DNA from: Bacteroidota bacterium
Lineage (GTDB): Bacteria > Bacteroidota > Bacteroidia > Flavobacteriales_F > PHOS-HE28
Direction of reading: 5' to 3'
DNA: 13,876 nucleotides
NCBI GenBank assembly: GCA_023418095.1
Contig: JAEZDL010000246.1
Coordinates: 1-13,876 of the forward strand
Below, in pieces: positions 1-7,896 of the stretch (its first letter is position 1; every line of letters begins with the position of its first letter). The translations under genes and the position numbers were made by a program. The notes under the pieces were generated by a model. That model did not search any database. It saw only the letters and a list, made by a program, of their open reading frames with translations, and had not been told where the DNA came from.

Positions 1-93
1 GGCCTGGCCACGGAGGCGAGCCGCGACAGCCATGTTGGGGGCTGGGGAGACAGCTTCGATGCGTTGGCGTTGGAATTGGATCGTACTGCGTAG
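1..93 (+). CDS. Possible C-terminal tail of a gene cut by the left edge
   Basis: Frame 1 is open from the first base to a TAG at 91-93, giving 30 residues that end in DSFDALALELDRTA. Third codon positions are mostly G or C, as in the confident genes here. No domain can be recognised from so short a piece. A start on the opposite strand (CAT at 31-33) is an alternative, so this is a weak call. Confidence 0.35.
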   Translation, partial: GLATEASRDSHVGGWGDSFDALALELDRTA

Positions 94-310
94 GATCTTC
101 GAAAATCATGGAATGAATGGCATTCACAGCCTTGGTGGCACTCATTTCGATGCCATCCGGATCGAGCGTAGGGCTACGATCTGAAGAAAAAAATTGGTTG
201 CCCTGTTGATAAGTAGGGAACCCGTGCTCCTGTAAGGAGAGAAGCTGAAAGGTGTGATCGGTTCCGAAATAGCGCCACTCGAAGCGATCTTCTTTTTGTG
301 AAATTGCGCC
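94..310. other. Leader region upstream of the 320-aa secreted protein gene
   Basis: I see no convincing gene here. A 78-aa reading frame on the minus strand (142-378) overlaps the start of the next gene, is rich in Arg and Lys, and resembles no family. The sequence TCTTTTTG at 291-298 is one mismatch from the Bacteroidota -7 box TAnnTTTG, but no TTG lies at the expected -33 distance, so a promoter is only possible. Confidence 0.3.
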
Positions 311-1273
311 ATGGATCGGCTTCTTCCGTGGCGATCTTTCCTTGTGACCTTCATCCTCCTTCTGGAGAACGGGCGCATTTCCGGTCAGTCGATCGGTCCT
401 TCGGGAACGGTGGGCAGCGGAGGTCATGGTCAAGGCGCCGCACTTTCATGGTCCGTGGGCCAGATCAGCGGTGCATCGTTCACGAATGGATCGAAGCATA
501 TCACCAGTGGCATCCAGCAGCCTGATATCGTCTGGCTTGCGCTCACCTTGAAAGTTTGTCTATCAGGTCCATTCGATCCCAGTTCGGCATTGATGAACGA
601 TGGCCTGCGATCTGCCGGCCTCATCCCGGCCACGGAGCCATATTCCGCCCTGGGGATCGCTCATGCAGGGCAGGGCGGGGGCGAGCAGGTCTTTCCTTCA
701 GCATTGATCACCTTGGGATCGGATGCGATCGTTGATTGGATCCTGATCGAACTGCGGGATCCATTGGATCCGCAAAAGGTGCTCTCCAGCAGAAGTGCGC
801 TCCTTCAAAGAGATGGTGATGTGGTCGAGCCGGACGGTTCATCCCCGCTTCAGATCAGCGCTGTACCTGGGCACTATTTCGTCGCTGTGCGCCATCGGAA
901 CCACCTGCCTGTGATCACCGCATCGCCGATCGCATTGGGTCTTGCAGCCGCAGCGATCGATCTAACGGTGGGAACGATACCCGTGGCAGGAATTGATGCG
1001 ATGCGGATCGAAGGTGGTGTTCGCATGTTGTGGGCGGGCGATGTGAACGGCGATCATCTGGTGAAGTACGTGAACACTGCGAATGATCGCGACCCCATTC
1101 TTGTACACGTCGGCGGAACGATCCCGACGAATGTCGTTGCAGGTTACACTTCAACCGATGTGAACCTTGATGGGCTTACCAAGTATGCCGGCGCTGGAAA
1201 TGACCGCGATCCTATCCTGTTCACGGTCGGCGGCACCATCCCCACCGCGGTCCGCGCTGCGCAGTTCCCCTGA
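311..1273 (+). CDS. Secreted Bacteroidota protein with two NDRDPIL / Asp-loop repeats
   Basis: This 320-aa exported protein is of a type common in Bacteroidota; its function is unknown. A basic and hydrophobic signal peptide covers about residues 1-26 (likely cleavage near GQS). Residues 30-70 match the N-terminal module of many secreted Bacteroidota proteins (GSGG, SWSVGQ, SGIQQP). The middle has the recurring signatures VDWILIELRD (141-150), LLQRDGDVV (164-172) and VRHRNHL (193-199). The C-terminus holds two copies of an Asp-rich loop, DVNGDHLVKY (244-253) and DVNLDGLTKY (283-292), each followed by NDRDPIL and VGGTIPT. The loops resemble dockerin or EF-type calcium loops, so calcium binding is inferred. 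There is no T9SS sorting domain, though the family often ends this way (QFP here). The MopE-like gene starts 23 bp downstream, so they may be co-transcribed. The start is the ATG preceding a proper signal peptide. Confidence 0.85.
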   Translation: MDRLLPWRSFLVTFILLLENGRISGQSIGPSGTVGSGGHGQGAALSWSVGQISGASFTNGSKHITSGIQQPDIVWLALTLKVCLSGPFDPSSALMNDGLRSAGLIPATEPYSALGIAHAGQGGGEQVFPSALITLGSDAIVDWILIELRDPLDPQKVLSSRSALLQRDGDVVEPDGSSPLQISAVPGHYFVAVRHRNHLPVITASPIALGLAAAAIDLTVGTIPVAGIDAMRIEGGVRMLWAGDVNGDHLVKYVNTANDRDPILVHVGGTIPTNVVAGYTSTDVNLDGLTKYAGAGNDRDPILFTVGGTIPTAVRAAQFP

Positions 1274-1296
1274 TCCTCACCAAAGCATTACCACCG

Positions 1297-4152
1297 ATGC
1301 GCCTTCTTACGATCCTTCTTATCCTGTTGCCGTTCCTGGCCTTCCCACAAGTGCCGCAGGCCTTCGAGTTCCAGGGCGTGGCACGCGACAACAGTGGGAA
1401 TGCACTGGTATCACAGGCAATTTCTTTGCGGCTTTCGATCATTTCCGGTTCGCCCACCGGACCGGTGGTGTACCAGGAAACACAGAGTGCCACAACCACC
1501 CCATTCGGTCTGTTCACAGTACAGATCGGGAGCGGCACCGCTGTGCAAGGGGCCTTTACCGCGATCGCATGGGCGGCAGGGCCATTCTACCTGAAGGTCG
1601 AGTTCGATCCCGGCGGCGGATCGAATTTCCAGGACATGGGCACCACGCAATTCCTGAGCGTTCCCTATGCCTTCGTATCCGGTAGCAGCTTGAATTGTTT
1701 TTCAGTCTCGTTGTTGGGCGATACGCTGTATCAGGGGAATGGTTGTTACGTGATCATCCCCGGTATCAGTGCTGCGAACGGTGGTTGTGCAGATGAAGAT
1801 CAGGATGGTTTCTACGATCAGGCCGGTTGCGGAACACCGATCGATTGTGATGACGATGATCCCTCTGTTGCACCGGACTTCACCTTCTATCAGGACCTGG
1901 ATGGTGATGGATTCGGTACCGGTGCGCAGATCGCCGAAGGTTGCGTGCCGCCTCCAGGATTCACAACACAGAACGGCGATTGCGATGATCTCGATCCACA
2001 GGTCTTTCCCGGCCAGGATTGCAGCCAGTACTGTGACGCCTCCGATCAGGCATGGCTGGACCAGAACATGCAGGCATATTTCGAAGCGCTCTCCGAGTCG
2101 TTCATCAACTGCGGTTTTCCTACGACACAGCAAGGCTTCCAGTGCATAGTTGATGATCTGGTCAACTTGGGCATTCCCATTTCACCGGAATGCCATTCAT
2201 GCGGTATCGCGACCATGAGCTGCATCATGCAGAACTGCGTCGGGCAATGCCTCAGCAGCAATGAACTTTGCTACAACTGCGCGGGTGACAATGGCTGCCT
2301 GGTCGGCTTCGTTCTTTGCGCTGGACTGGTCGATGTGGACGGCGACGGCTGGTCAGCGGGATCGGATTGCGATGATGCGGATCCGGATACGCATCCGTAT
2401 GCCGAAGAGGTGTGTGATGGGCAGGACAATGACTGTGATGGCCAGATCGATGAAGGTTTGGATCTCCAGACTGACGTCAACAACTGCGGCGCTTGTGGCG
2501 TGGCCTGCGGCGAAGGTTTCACGTGCACGAACGGCCAATGCGTACCCTGCACGGATAATGATCAGGATGGCTTCACGATATGCGATGGGGATTGCGATGA
2601 TTCGAACGCACAGATCGGCCCCGATTCTGAAGATGTCTGCGACGGCATCGATAACAATTGCAATGGTATTGTGGATGAGTTCACGGACATCTTCTCCGAC
2701 CCACAGAATTGCGGTGGTTGCGGCATGGTCTGTCCCCCAGGCTCGGTCTGCTCGAACGGTGTCTGCGTGGTCTGCAACGACAATGACCAGGATGGTTTCA
2801 CAACGTGCGATGGCGATTGCGATGACAACGATCCGGCTTACAACCCGGGAACGTTCGATGATTGCAACGGCAATGACAACAACTGCGACGGCATCATCGC
2901 GAACAACCTCGATCAGGATGCTGATGGTATCACTTCCTGTGGCGGTGATTGTAATGACTTCAATTCACAGATCTGGCCGGGTGCCACGGAATTCTGTGAT
3001 GGCTTGGACAACGATTGCGACGGCCAGATCGATGAAGGTGGAGTTTGCTCATCAAACTGTACCGATGGCATCTTGAACGGCCAGGAGACCGGTGTTGATT
3101 GTGGTGGACCGGATTGCCTTCCCTGCCAGAACTGCTTCGATAATGATGCCGATGGCTTCACCACCTGCAACGGTGATTGTGATGATTCGAACTTCAATAT
3201 CAGGCCCGGCGCCCAGGAGCTATGCAACGGGATCGATGATGATTGCGACGGCCAGATCGATGAAGGTGCATGTGGATCGTCCTGTACGGATGGTGTGAAG
3301 AATGGCAATGAGACTGCTGTGGATTGCGGCGGAAGCTGTCCGCCATGCGCGGCAGGCGAGGGTTGTCTCACGAACAATGATTGCGGACCCGGTCTGATCT
3401 GCCAGGGAGGGATCTGCGTTGCAGCGCCTTGTCCGCCCGGTATGTTCGATTGTGATGGCCAATCCTTCAACGGATGTGAAGTGGACACGCAGACCGATCC
3501 CCAGAATTGCGGTGGTTGCGGCTTGGTATGTTCCTTCCCGAATGCGATCTCTGGTTGCACGAATGGCACTTGTGTAATAGTAAGCTGCCTGGCCAACTAT
3601 GCGGACTGCGATGGCAACATCGTGAATGGATGTGAAACCTATCTACCTTTCAATAATTCGAATTGTGGGGCTTGTGGCAACCAATGCCCTGTTGGTACCA
3701 CCTGCCAGAACGGTACTTGCATCACCAATTGCACCGATAATGACTTGGATGGTTTCACGACGTGCAATGGTGATTGCAATGATGCGAATTTCCAGATAAG
3801 GCCAGGCGCGCTGGAGATCTGCAATGGCATTGACGATGATTGCGACGGGCAGATCGATGAAGGGCTCGGAACGATCACGTGTGGAACAGGCGCGTGCCAG
3901 AATACGGTGCCGGCCTGCTTGAACGGTGTTCCTCAGAATTGCACGATCGATCCGGCTTCTGCGGAAATATGTGATGGCATCGACAACGATTGCGATGGAT
4001 CTGTGGATGAAGGGTTCAGTTGTTCGCTGCCGAATGCCACGAGCGCCTGTCAGGCCGGGAATTGCGTGATCGTTCAATGCCTCACAGGTTTTTCCGATTG
4101 TGACGGATCACCGGCAAACGGATGTGAAGTTGCAGGAACCTGCACGCCATAG
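1297..4152 (+). CDS. Secreted Cys-rich MopE-type metal-binding repeat protein
   Basis: This 951-aa exported protein has a signal peptide at about residues 1-18. Residues 19-131 form a Bacteroidota N-terminal module (PQAFEFQGVARDNSGNAL, then GLFTVQIG, YLKVEFDP, QFLSVPYAF). The rest is Cys- and Asp-rich. Putative metal-binding MopE-type units (DxDxDG, GDCDD, PG, CxGxDNDCDGxIDEG) lie near 166-190, 199-240, 346-387, 419-461, 494-534, 539-581, 615-657, 813-856 and partly 888-906. Between them are CTDG.NGxETxVDCGG units (588-610, 663-684) and NGCE/NCGxCG units (about 712-800, 930-946). Residues 240-345 are a Cys-rich helical insert without the Asp pattern. MopE family members bind copper or calcium, so metal binding at the cell surface is inferred. 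No T9SS sorting domain is visible; the protein ends GCEVAGTCTP. An amine oxidase starts 38 bp downstream. Confidence 0.88.
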   Translation: MRLLTILLILLPFLAFPQVPQAFEFQGVARDNSGNALVSQAISLRLSIISGSPTGPVVYQETQSATTTPFGLFTVQIGSGTAVQGAFTAIAWAAGPFYLKVEFDPGGGSNFQDMGTTQFLSVPYAFVSGSSLNCFSVSLLGDTLYQGNGCYVIIPGISAANGGCADEDQDGFYDQAGCGTPIDCDDDDPSVAPDFTFYQDLDGDGFGTGAQIAEGCVPPPGFTTQNGDCDDLDPQVFPGQDCSQYCDASDQAWLDQNMQAYFEALSESFINCGFPTTQQGFQCIVDDLVNLGIPISPECHSCGIATMSCIMQNCVGQCLSSNELCYNCAGDNGCLVGFVLCAGLVDVDGDGWSAGSDCDDADPDTHPYAEEVCDGQDNDCDGQIDEGLDLQTDVNNCGACGVACGEGFTCTNGQCVPCTDNDQDGFTICDGDCDDSNAQIGPDSEDVCDGIDNNCNGIVDEFTDIFSDPQNCGGCGMVCPPGSVCSNGVCVVCNDNDQDGFTTCDGDCDDNDPAYNPGTFDDCNGNDNNCDGIIANNLDQDADGITSCGGDCNDFNSQIWPGATEFCDGLDNDCDGQIDEGGVCSSNCTDGILNGQETGVDCGGPDCLPCQNCFDNDADGFTTCNGDCDDSNFNIRPGAQELCNGIDDDCDGQIDEGACGSSCTDGVKNGNETAVDCGGSCPPCAAGEGCLTNNDCGPGLICQGGICVAAPCPPGMFDCDGQSFNGCEVDTQTDPQNCGGCGLVCSFPNAISGCTNGTCVIVSCLANYADCDGNIVNGCETYLPFNNSNCGACGNQCPVGTTCQNGTCITNCTDNDLDGFTTCNGDCNDANFQIRPGALEICNGIDDDCDGQIDEGLGTITCGTGACQNTVPACLNGVPQNCTIDPASAEICDGIDNDCDGSVDEGFSCSLPNATSACQAGNCVIVQCLTGFSDCDGSPANGCEVAGTCTP
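2431..3864 (+). repeat. DNA-level direct repeats encoding DxDCDGQIDEG units
   Basis: Near-identical segments encoding the MopE signature recur at 2431-2457, 3013-3040, 3241-3268 and 3838-3864. The copies at 3013 and 3241 share 28 identical bases, and the other two differ at a few positions. They sit in one reading frame within the MopE-like gene and are spaced unevenly (228 to 597 bp), so they are protein-module repeats and not a satellite or CRISPR array. Confidence 0.8.
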
Positions 4153-4190
4153 GTACAGCGATCGGCCCGGGATATGCTGCGGCCAGATCC

Positions 4191-5480
4191 ATGGATACCA
4201 TTGTGATCGGCGCAGGGCTCGCAGGGCTTGCCGCTGCGAAGGAACTTGCACGTGAAGGTCGATCATTCATACTTCTCGAAGCGCGGGATCGCATCGGCGG
4301 CCGTGTGCATTCCTTGCGATCGGAGCAAACGCCAATGCCGATCGAGCTGGGTGCCGAATGGATCGAAGCGAAAGGTGAGGTCGCCAGGATCATAAAGGAG
4401 GAAGGAGTTGAGTTGAGAAGGTCTGAAGGCGGATTCGTTCAGCGCTCCCGGAATGACCTGAAGAATATCGATCGGAACTTTGATGAAGCGCTCCAACTCG
4501 CAAGGAAGTTTGATCGGGACCTGAAGGAGGACAGATCGCTTTCAGAAGCCTTGGCGGCGGCCGATGCGAAGGATCGCGAGAAGATCGATCACCTGCTCTA
4601 TTATGTGAAAAGCTTCCACGCGGCCGATCCCGATCGGTTCAGCGTGCAGTGGTTGCGTGAGGTGGAAGAAGAGCATTCGGCCGATGCCGCGCAAATGCAC
4701 AGTACTGAGCCATTGATGGAGCTTTGTAAATGGTTTACCCGGGATCTTCCATTTGAAAGCATCTTGCTCAATACCGTTGTCCGATCGGTTCAGTGGTCCA
4801 CCGGTTCGGTGCTTGTCACAGCTATGCGATCGGGTAAGGAGATCACTATCAAGGCCCGGAATGTGATCATCTCATTGCCGCTCTCACTTCTCAAATCAAC
4901 CGAAGGAGTTGGCGTGGTGCGATTCGATCCGCCACTTCAACAGAAGAGCGCAGCGCTTTCCCAATTGGCCATGGGGAATGTGATCAAGATGGTGCTTGTC
5001 TTCGATCGCCCTTTCTGGATGGATATCGAAGGTGCAAAAGGCGCGCTTTTCCTCAGTGCACCGGACCAACGGATCCCGACCTTCTGGACCACGGCACCTG
5101 AAAAGGTACCGATGCTTACCGCATGGGTGGCGGGCTCTCTCGTGGATCGGTTACACGGGCTGGATCAACAGGAAATGTTGGATGCAGCGCTCTCCTCCTT
5201 AAGTGTGATATTGGGCTTTCCAATGGATCGGATCAAGGTCCGCTTGCGATCCTGGCATTACCACGATTGGATCCGGGATCCGTTCTCACGCGGCGCGTAT
5301 TCCTATGTGATGCCGGGCGGGATCGATGCGGCTGCTCAACTTGCCGTGCCTATCGCAGATACGCTGTACTTCGCGGGCGAAGCAACGGCCGGGAAAGGTG
5401 CCAACGCCACCATGGAAGGTGCGATCCAAAGTGGCCTGCGCGCGGCGAAGGAAGTGATCGAAAAGAGGGTCAATTCCTGA
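4191..5480 (+). CDS. FAD-dependent amine oxidase (flavin monoamine/polyamine oxidase family)
   Basis: This 429-aa flavoprotein probably oxidises an amine to an imine or aldehyde with release of hydrogen peroxide; the substrate is unknown. The N-terminus is a Rossmann FAD site: GAGLAG at 7-12, the ribose-binding Glu at 30 (LLEARDR), and RIGGRVHS at 34-41. GAEWIE (54-59) is a further family signature. Lys266 in GNVIKMVLVFDRPFW matches the Lys beside the flavin N5 in monoamine oxidases. The C-terminus has DPFSRGAYSY (363-372) and FAGEATAGKGANATMEGA (394-411), typical of the flavin-binding end. No Cys sits where MAO-A/B attach FAD covalently, so FAD is probably bound non-covalently. There is no signal peptide, so it should be cytosolic. 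The length fits the family. The gene starts 38 bp after the MopE-like gene and overlaps the convergent gene by 11 bp at 5470-5480. Confidence 0.9.
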   Translation: MDTIVIGAGLAGLAAAKELAREGRSFILLEARDRIGGRVHSLRSEQTPMPIELGAEWIEAKGEVARIIKEEGVELRRSEGGFVQRSRNDLKNIDRNFDEALQLARKFDRDLKEDRSLSEALAAADAKDREKIDHLLYYVKSFHAADPDRFSVQWLREVEEEHSADAAQMHSTEPLMELCKWFTRDLPFESILLNTVVRSVQWSTGSVLVTAMRSGKEITIKARNVIISLPLSLLKSTEGVGVVRFDPPLQQKSAALSQLAMGNVIKMVLVFDRPFWMDIEGAKGALFLSAPDQRIPTFWTTAPEKVPMLTAWVAGSLVDRLHGLDQQEMLDAALSSLSVILGFPMDRIKVRLRSWHYHDWIRDPFSRGAYSYVMPGGIDAAAQLAVPIADTLYFAGEATAGKGANATMEGAIQSGLRAAKEVIEKRVNS

Positions 5481-7485
5481 CGAAACGGCCGATCGAGATC
5501 GTGCCACCGGATGACCGGGACCTGATCAAATAACTGCCTTTATCGATCCGTGCGAGATCGAGCTGGATCGCTGCCGCACCATCCGTTGCCTGCTGCATGG
5601 AATGCACGATGCGTCCGCTGCCATCTATCACCTCGATCTGGTGGATCCCTGCATCATCGATCTGCAAGGTGATCCGTTCACTCGCAGGATTCGGGTGCAC
5701 GATCAACGTGGAGTTGTGTCCCTTGAATGCTGCGCTTACCACATCGGAATAATTCGTCGCTCCATCAGTATCGATCTGCTGCAATCGGTAATAGCCGACA
5801 CCGATCACCGGATCGGTATCATGCCATTCGTACTCGATGCGTTCTTGGGAATTGCCTGCTGCTTCAACCATTCCGATCGGATCGAAGTCCCTGCCGTTCA
5901 TCGATCTTTCAACGATGAATCTTTCCGTCGCGCTTTCGGTCAATGTCACCCATTGCAATGCGACATGATCGGTGGTGGCAACAGCCTGCAATTCGGACAT
6001 TTCAACGGGAAGTACCACGCAACCAAGTGAGGCACCGCCGCTCAATGTCCAGTCGATCTTGAACGACTGGCCATTCTGATCGAAGTTGTCCACGAACATG
6101 ATGAACTTCTTGCCAACATCAGCCGCGGCCACCACCAAAGGTGCAACGAAACCATTCACGGTCGTGCCGCCGCTACTGTTATAGGCGGGTTCGCTCGTAT
6201 CGGTATTGCCAGCGGCCATTCCGGTGAGATATGTACCGGCTCCGACCTGAAGTCCGGAATTCGTGGGACTTGCGTAGGAGCAGCGCATTGGCGTTGCGCT
6301 TGGTGGGCAGCTTAGCGCCACGTTCGGCCCCCACACGGCGAAATCATAATCCACCGCTGCAGTGTTGCCCGATCCATCCACTGGCCTGATCGTCAATTCG
6401 AACTGGCCTGCTGCGGAAGGCGAGAAGAAGTACCATGTCCCCTGGCGTTCGTTGCTTGCAAGACAACCGCGATTGGTACTTGCAAGATCCTGTGTGCAGC
6501 CAAAGTCCGTGGAATTGTTCGAGATCGAACTGTCATCGCAAAGTGTCACGGCCCCATAGCAATCCTCGTGCGGGTTCGTGAACGATGATTTTGCCTGCAC
6601 ACATATATCGAATGTGCCTTGTGCCCCATTCCTGCCGAATACCCGTAACGTATACAGATCGAAAGGCACGAGTGGATCGCAACTGCGATCGATGTAGGGC
6701 ATGTTGCCCGGCCCGTCATTATCGTCACAATCGATCAATGTGAGGCCATTGCACGTGCCACGATACAGCTGCATCACGGCATCCGTGAGGGTTCCGGCGC
6801 TGGTATGGATCTCCACGATGCCGCTTTCCGGAGCGTAGAATTCGAACCATATATCGAGCATAGTGCTGCTGTTCAGCGTTCCACCACATGTAGGTGTGGG
6901 TGTGTCTGTGGATGCAGTCGCGCCCTCATTGGTAAAGGTCTCGGGATAGCATTCCTCCTCGGCCATCAATTCGATCGCCACGGAGCAATTATCGTTCGCC
7001 GGTGGATTATAGATACAGATCCGCCCGTTCATCCCACTGTTCGAGTTGTGGCGTTGCACCCTGAAGTAGTATGTCTGGCCGATCACCGTGTTGATGACCA
7101 CCTGGGCATTGATCCCGTTGCCACCGGCGTTCTTGCAACCCACCTCGGTAAGACTGCCGCAACTTCCGGTAAAAACGTGGAGGATCGAACGATGACTGCT
7201 TTCCGGATCGAAGGTGATCACGGTCCATGGCTGCGTGGCCACGAACCAACCCCAGGAATCGTCGTTCATACCACTGGAACACGATGATGGATTCATGCTC
7301 GCGGTATGCGATAAACTCACATTGAAGGTGGTGAACAGGCACATATTATCGTGCACCGGATATTCGTTGGCGGCCGCAAGCCCGCAATCATCCGAAGAAC
7401 TTTGCGCCATTGATCCTACCTGAAGACCGATGAACAGCAGGATGCCGATAGGTCTCAGAATGAAGGATCGGTACAGGGGTCTCAT
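5470..7485 (-). CDS. T9SS-sorted surface protein, multi-module
   Basis: This 671-aa protein is exported by Sec and then probably by the type IX secretion system. A signal peptide covers about residues 1-28 (ending SMAQS). Modules A (about 30-160, SWGWFVATQPWTVITFDP, VFTGSCGSL) and B (about 162-298, WFEFYAPESGIVEI, LYRGTCNGLTLIDCDD) are related beta-sandwiches, PPC-like in character, found in Bacteroidota surface proteins. Module C (302-490) is a longer version (TWYFFSPSAAGQFEL, DYDFAVWGP). Residues 489-585 are an FnIII-like linker domain (VVLPVEMSEL, VERSMNGRDFDPIG, YYRLQQIDTDG). Residues 594-671 are a type A sorting domain: VHPNPASERITLQI, GSGRIV, LARIDKGSYLIR and the final FVRN. No catalytic motif is apparent; adhesion or matrix binding is a guess. 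The start overlaps the stop of the upstream 99-aa gene (ATGA), suggesting translational coupling. Confidence 0.9.
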   Translation of the reverse strand: MRPLYRSFILRPIGILLFIGLQVGSMAQSSSDDCGLAAANEYPVHDNMCLFTTFNVSLSHTASMNPSSCSSGMNDDSWGWFVATQPWTVITFDPESSHRSILHVFTGSCGSLTEVGCKNAGGNGINAQVVINTVIGQTYYFRVQRHNSNSGMNGRICIYNPPANDNCSVAIELMAEEECYPETFTNEGATASTDTPTPTCGGTLNSSTMLDIWFEFYAPESGIVEIHTSAGTLTDAVMQLYRGTCNGLTLIDCDDNDGPGNMPYIDRSCDPLVPFDLYTLRVFGRNGAQGTFDICVQAKSSFTNPHEDCYGAVTLCDDSSISNNSTDFGCTQDLASTNRGCLASNERQGTWYFFSPSAAGQFELTIRPVDGSGNTAAVDYDFAVWGPNVALSCPPSATPMRCSYASPTNSGLQVGAGTYLTGMAAGNTDTSEPAYNSSGGTTVNGFVAPLVVAAADVGKKFIMFVDNFDQNGQSFKIDWTLSGGASLGCVVLPVEMSELQAVATTDHVALQWVTLTESATERFIVERSMNGRDFDPIGMVEAAGNSQERIEYEWHDTDPVIGVGYYRLQQIDTDGATNYSDVVSAAFKGHNSTLIVHPNPASERITLQIDDAGIHQIEVIDGSGRIVHSMQQATDGAAAIQLDLARIDKGSYLIRSRSSGGTISIGRFVRN

Positions 7486-7781
7486 CGATCGGACTTCAAT
7501 GAAATGAGGTAATAACCGGCCGGTACGGTGATCGCTTCGAAAGTGTCGAAGGAGATCGGTAGAGCGGTTTGGATCGTGAAGGTCTGGCTGCCCGCATCGT
7601 GCTCCATTTCGGCATCGGGATAATTATCGGCAACGGTGGAGAACAACGCTTTCGGCGAGCTCCACGTTTCCATCTCCTGAACGATCGCGGTGTAGGTTAC
7701 CGCCTGGGCCCGGATCTCTTCACCGGCCAGGCAGCTCGCGGCACCAAGTAAGACACCCAGTACCATTGATCTTGTCATCAT
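7482..7781 (-). CDS. Small exported protein of unknown function
   Basis: This 99-aa protein has a probable signal peptide (about residues 1-26, ending IRAQA), which leaves a mature domain of about 73 residues. I do not recognise the family. The mature part (VTYTAIVQEMETWSSPKAL, then FTIQTALPISFDTFEAI, then YYLISL) reads like an alternating alpha/beta small domain of ferredoxin-like size; that is inference only. It has a Cys in the signal region (C17, LGAASCLAG), but the surroundings are not a clean lipobox. Its TGA stop (7482-7484) overlaps the ATG of the 671-aa T9SS protein (7483-7485), so the two are almost certainly co-transcribed and coupled. ATG codons at 7781 and 7778 (reading leftwards) are equally usable starts. 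Confidence 0.75.
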   Translation of the reverse strand: MMTRSMVLGVLLGAASCLAGEEIRAQAVTYTAIVQEMETWSSPKALFSTVADNYPDAEMEHDAGSQTFTIQTALPISFDTFEAITVPAGYYLISLKSDR

Positions 7782-7789
7782 CTCATTGC

Positions 7790-7838
7790 CCTTTTGGGCT
7801 TTCGGGCTGGCCCTCGAACGTCCAGGGCACCCAAAAGG
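7790..7838. repeat. Nested inverted repeat in the divergent promoter region
   Basis: The outer arms CCTTTTGGG (7790-7798) and CCCAAAAGG (7830-7838) are perfect 9-bp reverse complements separated by 31 bp. Inside lie GCCCT (7810-7814) and AGGGC (7824-7828). The structure sits between the divergent 99-aa gene and the peptide transporter, where an operator or an mRNA leader hairpin could act. Confidence 0.5.
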
Positions 7839-7844
7839 TTACGG

Positions 7845-7874
7845 TTGCGGGAACAGGTCGATCCCCTATCTTGA
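7845..7874 (+). promoter_or_regulatory. Candidate Bacteroidota-type promoter for the peptide transporter
   Basis: TTG at 7845-7847, a 19-bp spacer, then TATCTTGA at 7867-7874 resembles the Bacteroidota consensus TTG-N19-TAnnTTTG, with two mismatches in the last two positions of the -7 box. It lies 22 bp upstream of the ATG at 7897, which supports that start over the longer frame opening at 7786. Confidence 0.35.
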
Positions 7875-7896
7875 TCGCCGCAGAGCAACGCACCAG

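Noticed and set aside
142..378. 78-aa minus-strand frame in the left intergenic region
   Set aside because: It overlaps the signal peptide of the 320-aa gene, has a basic, low-information composition, and has no recognisable domain.
2261..3076. 271-aa plus-strand frame inside the MopE-like gene
   Set aside because: It is the +1-type shadow of the repeat gene: its residues are a monotony of Met, Thr, Ala and Arg produced by the repeated GAT/TGC codons, and it has no start context or domain.
2913..3596. 227-aa minus-strand frame rich in SPSQ and PPQ words
   Set aside because: It is antisense to the MopE-like repeats; the low-complexity Pro/Ser/Gln pattern is a mirror of the DNA repeats.
2340..4010. 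CRISPR-like array suggested by recurrent short repeats
   Set aside because: Repeats are in one reading frame, imperfect, unevenly spaced, and encode known metal-binding units.
7786..7896. N-terminal extension of the peptide transporter to an ATG at 7786
   Set aside because: The extra 37 residues do not resemble the POT N-terminus, and the segment holds the nested inverted repeat and a candidate promoter.
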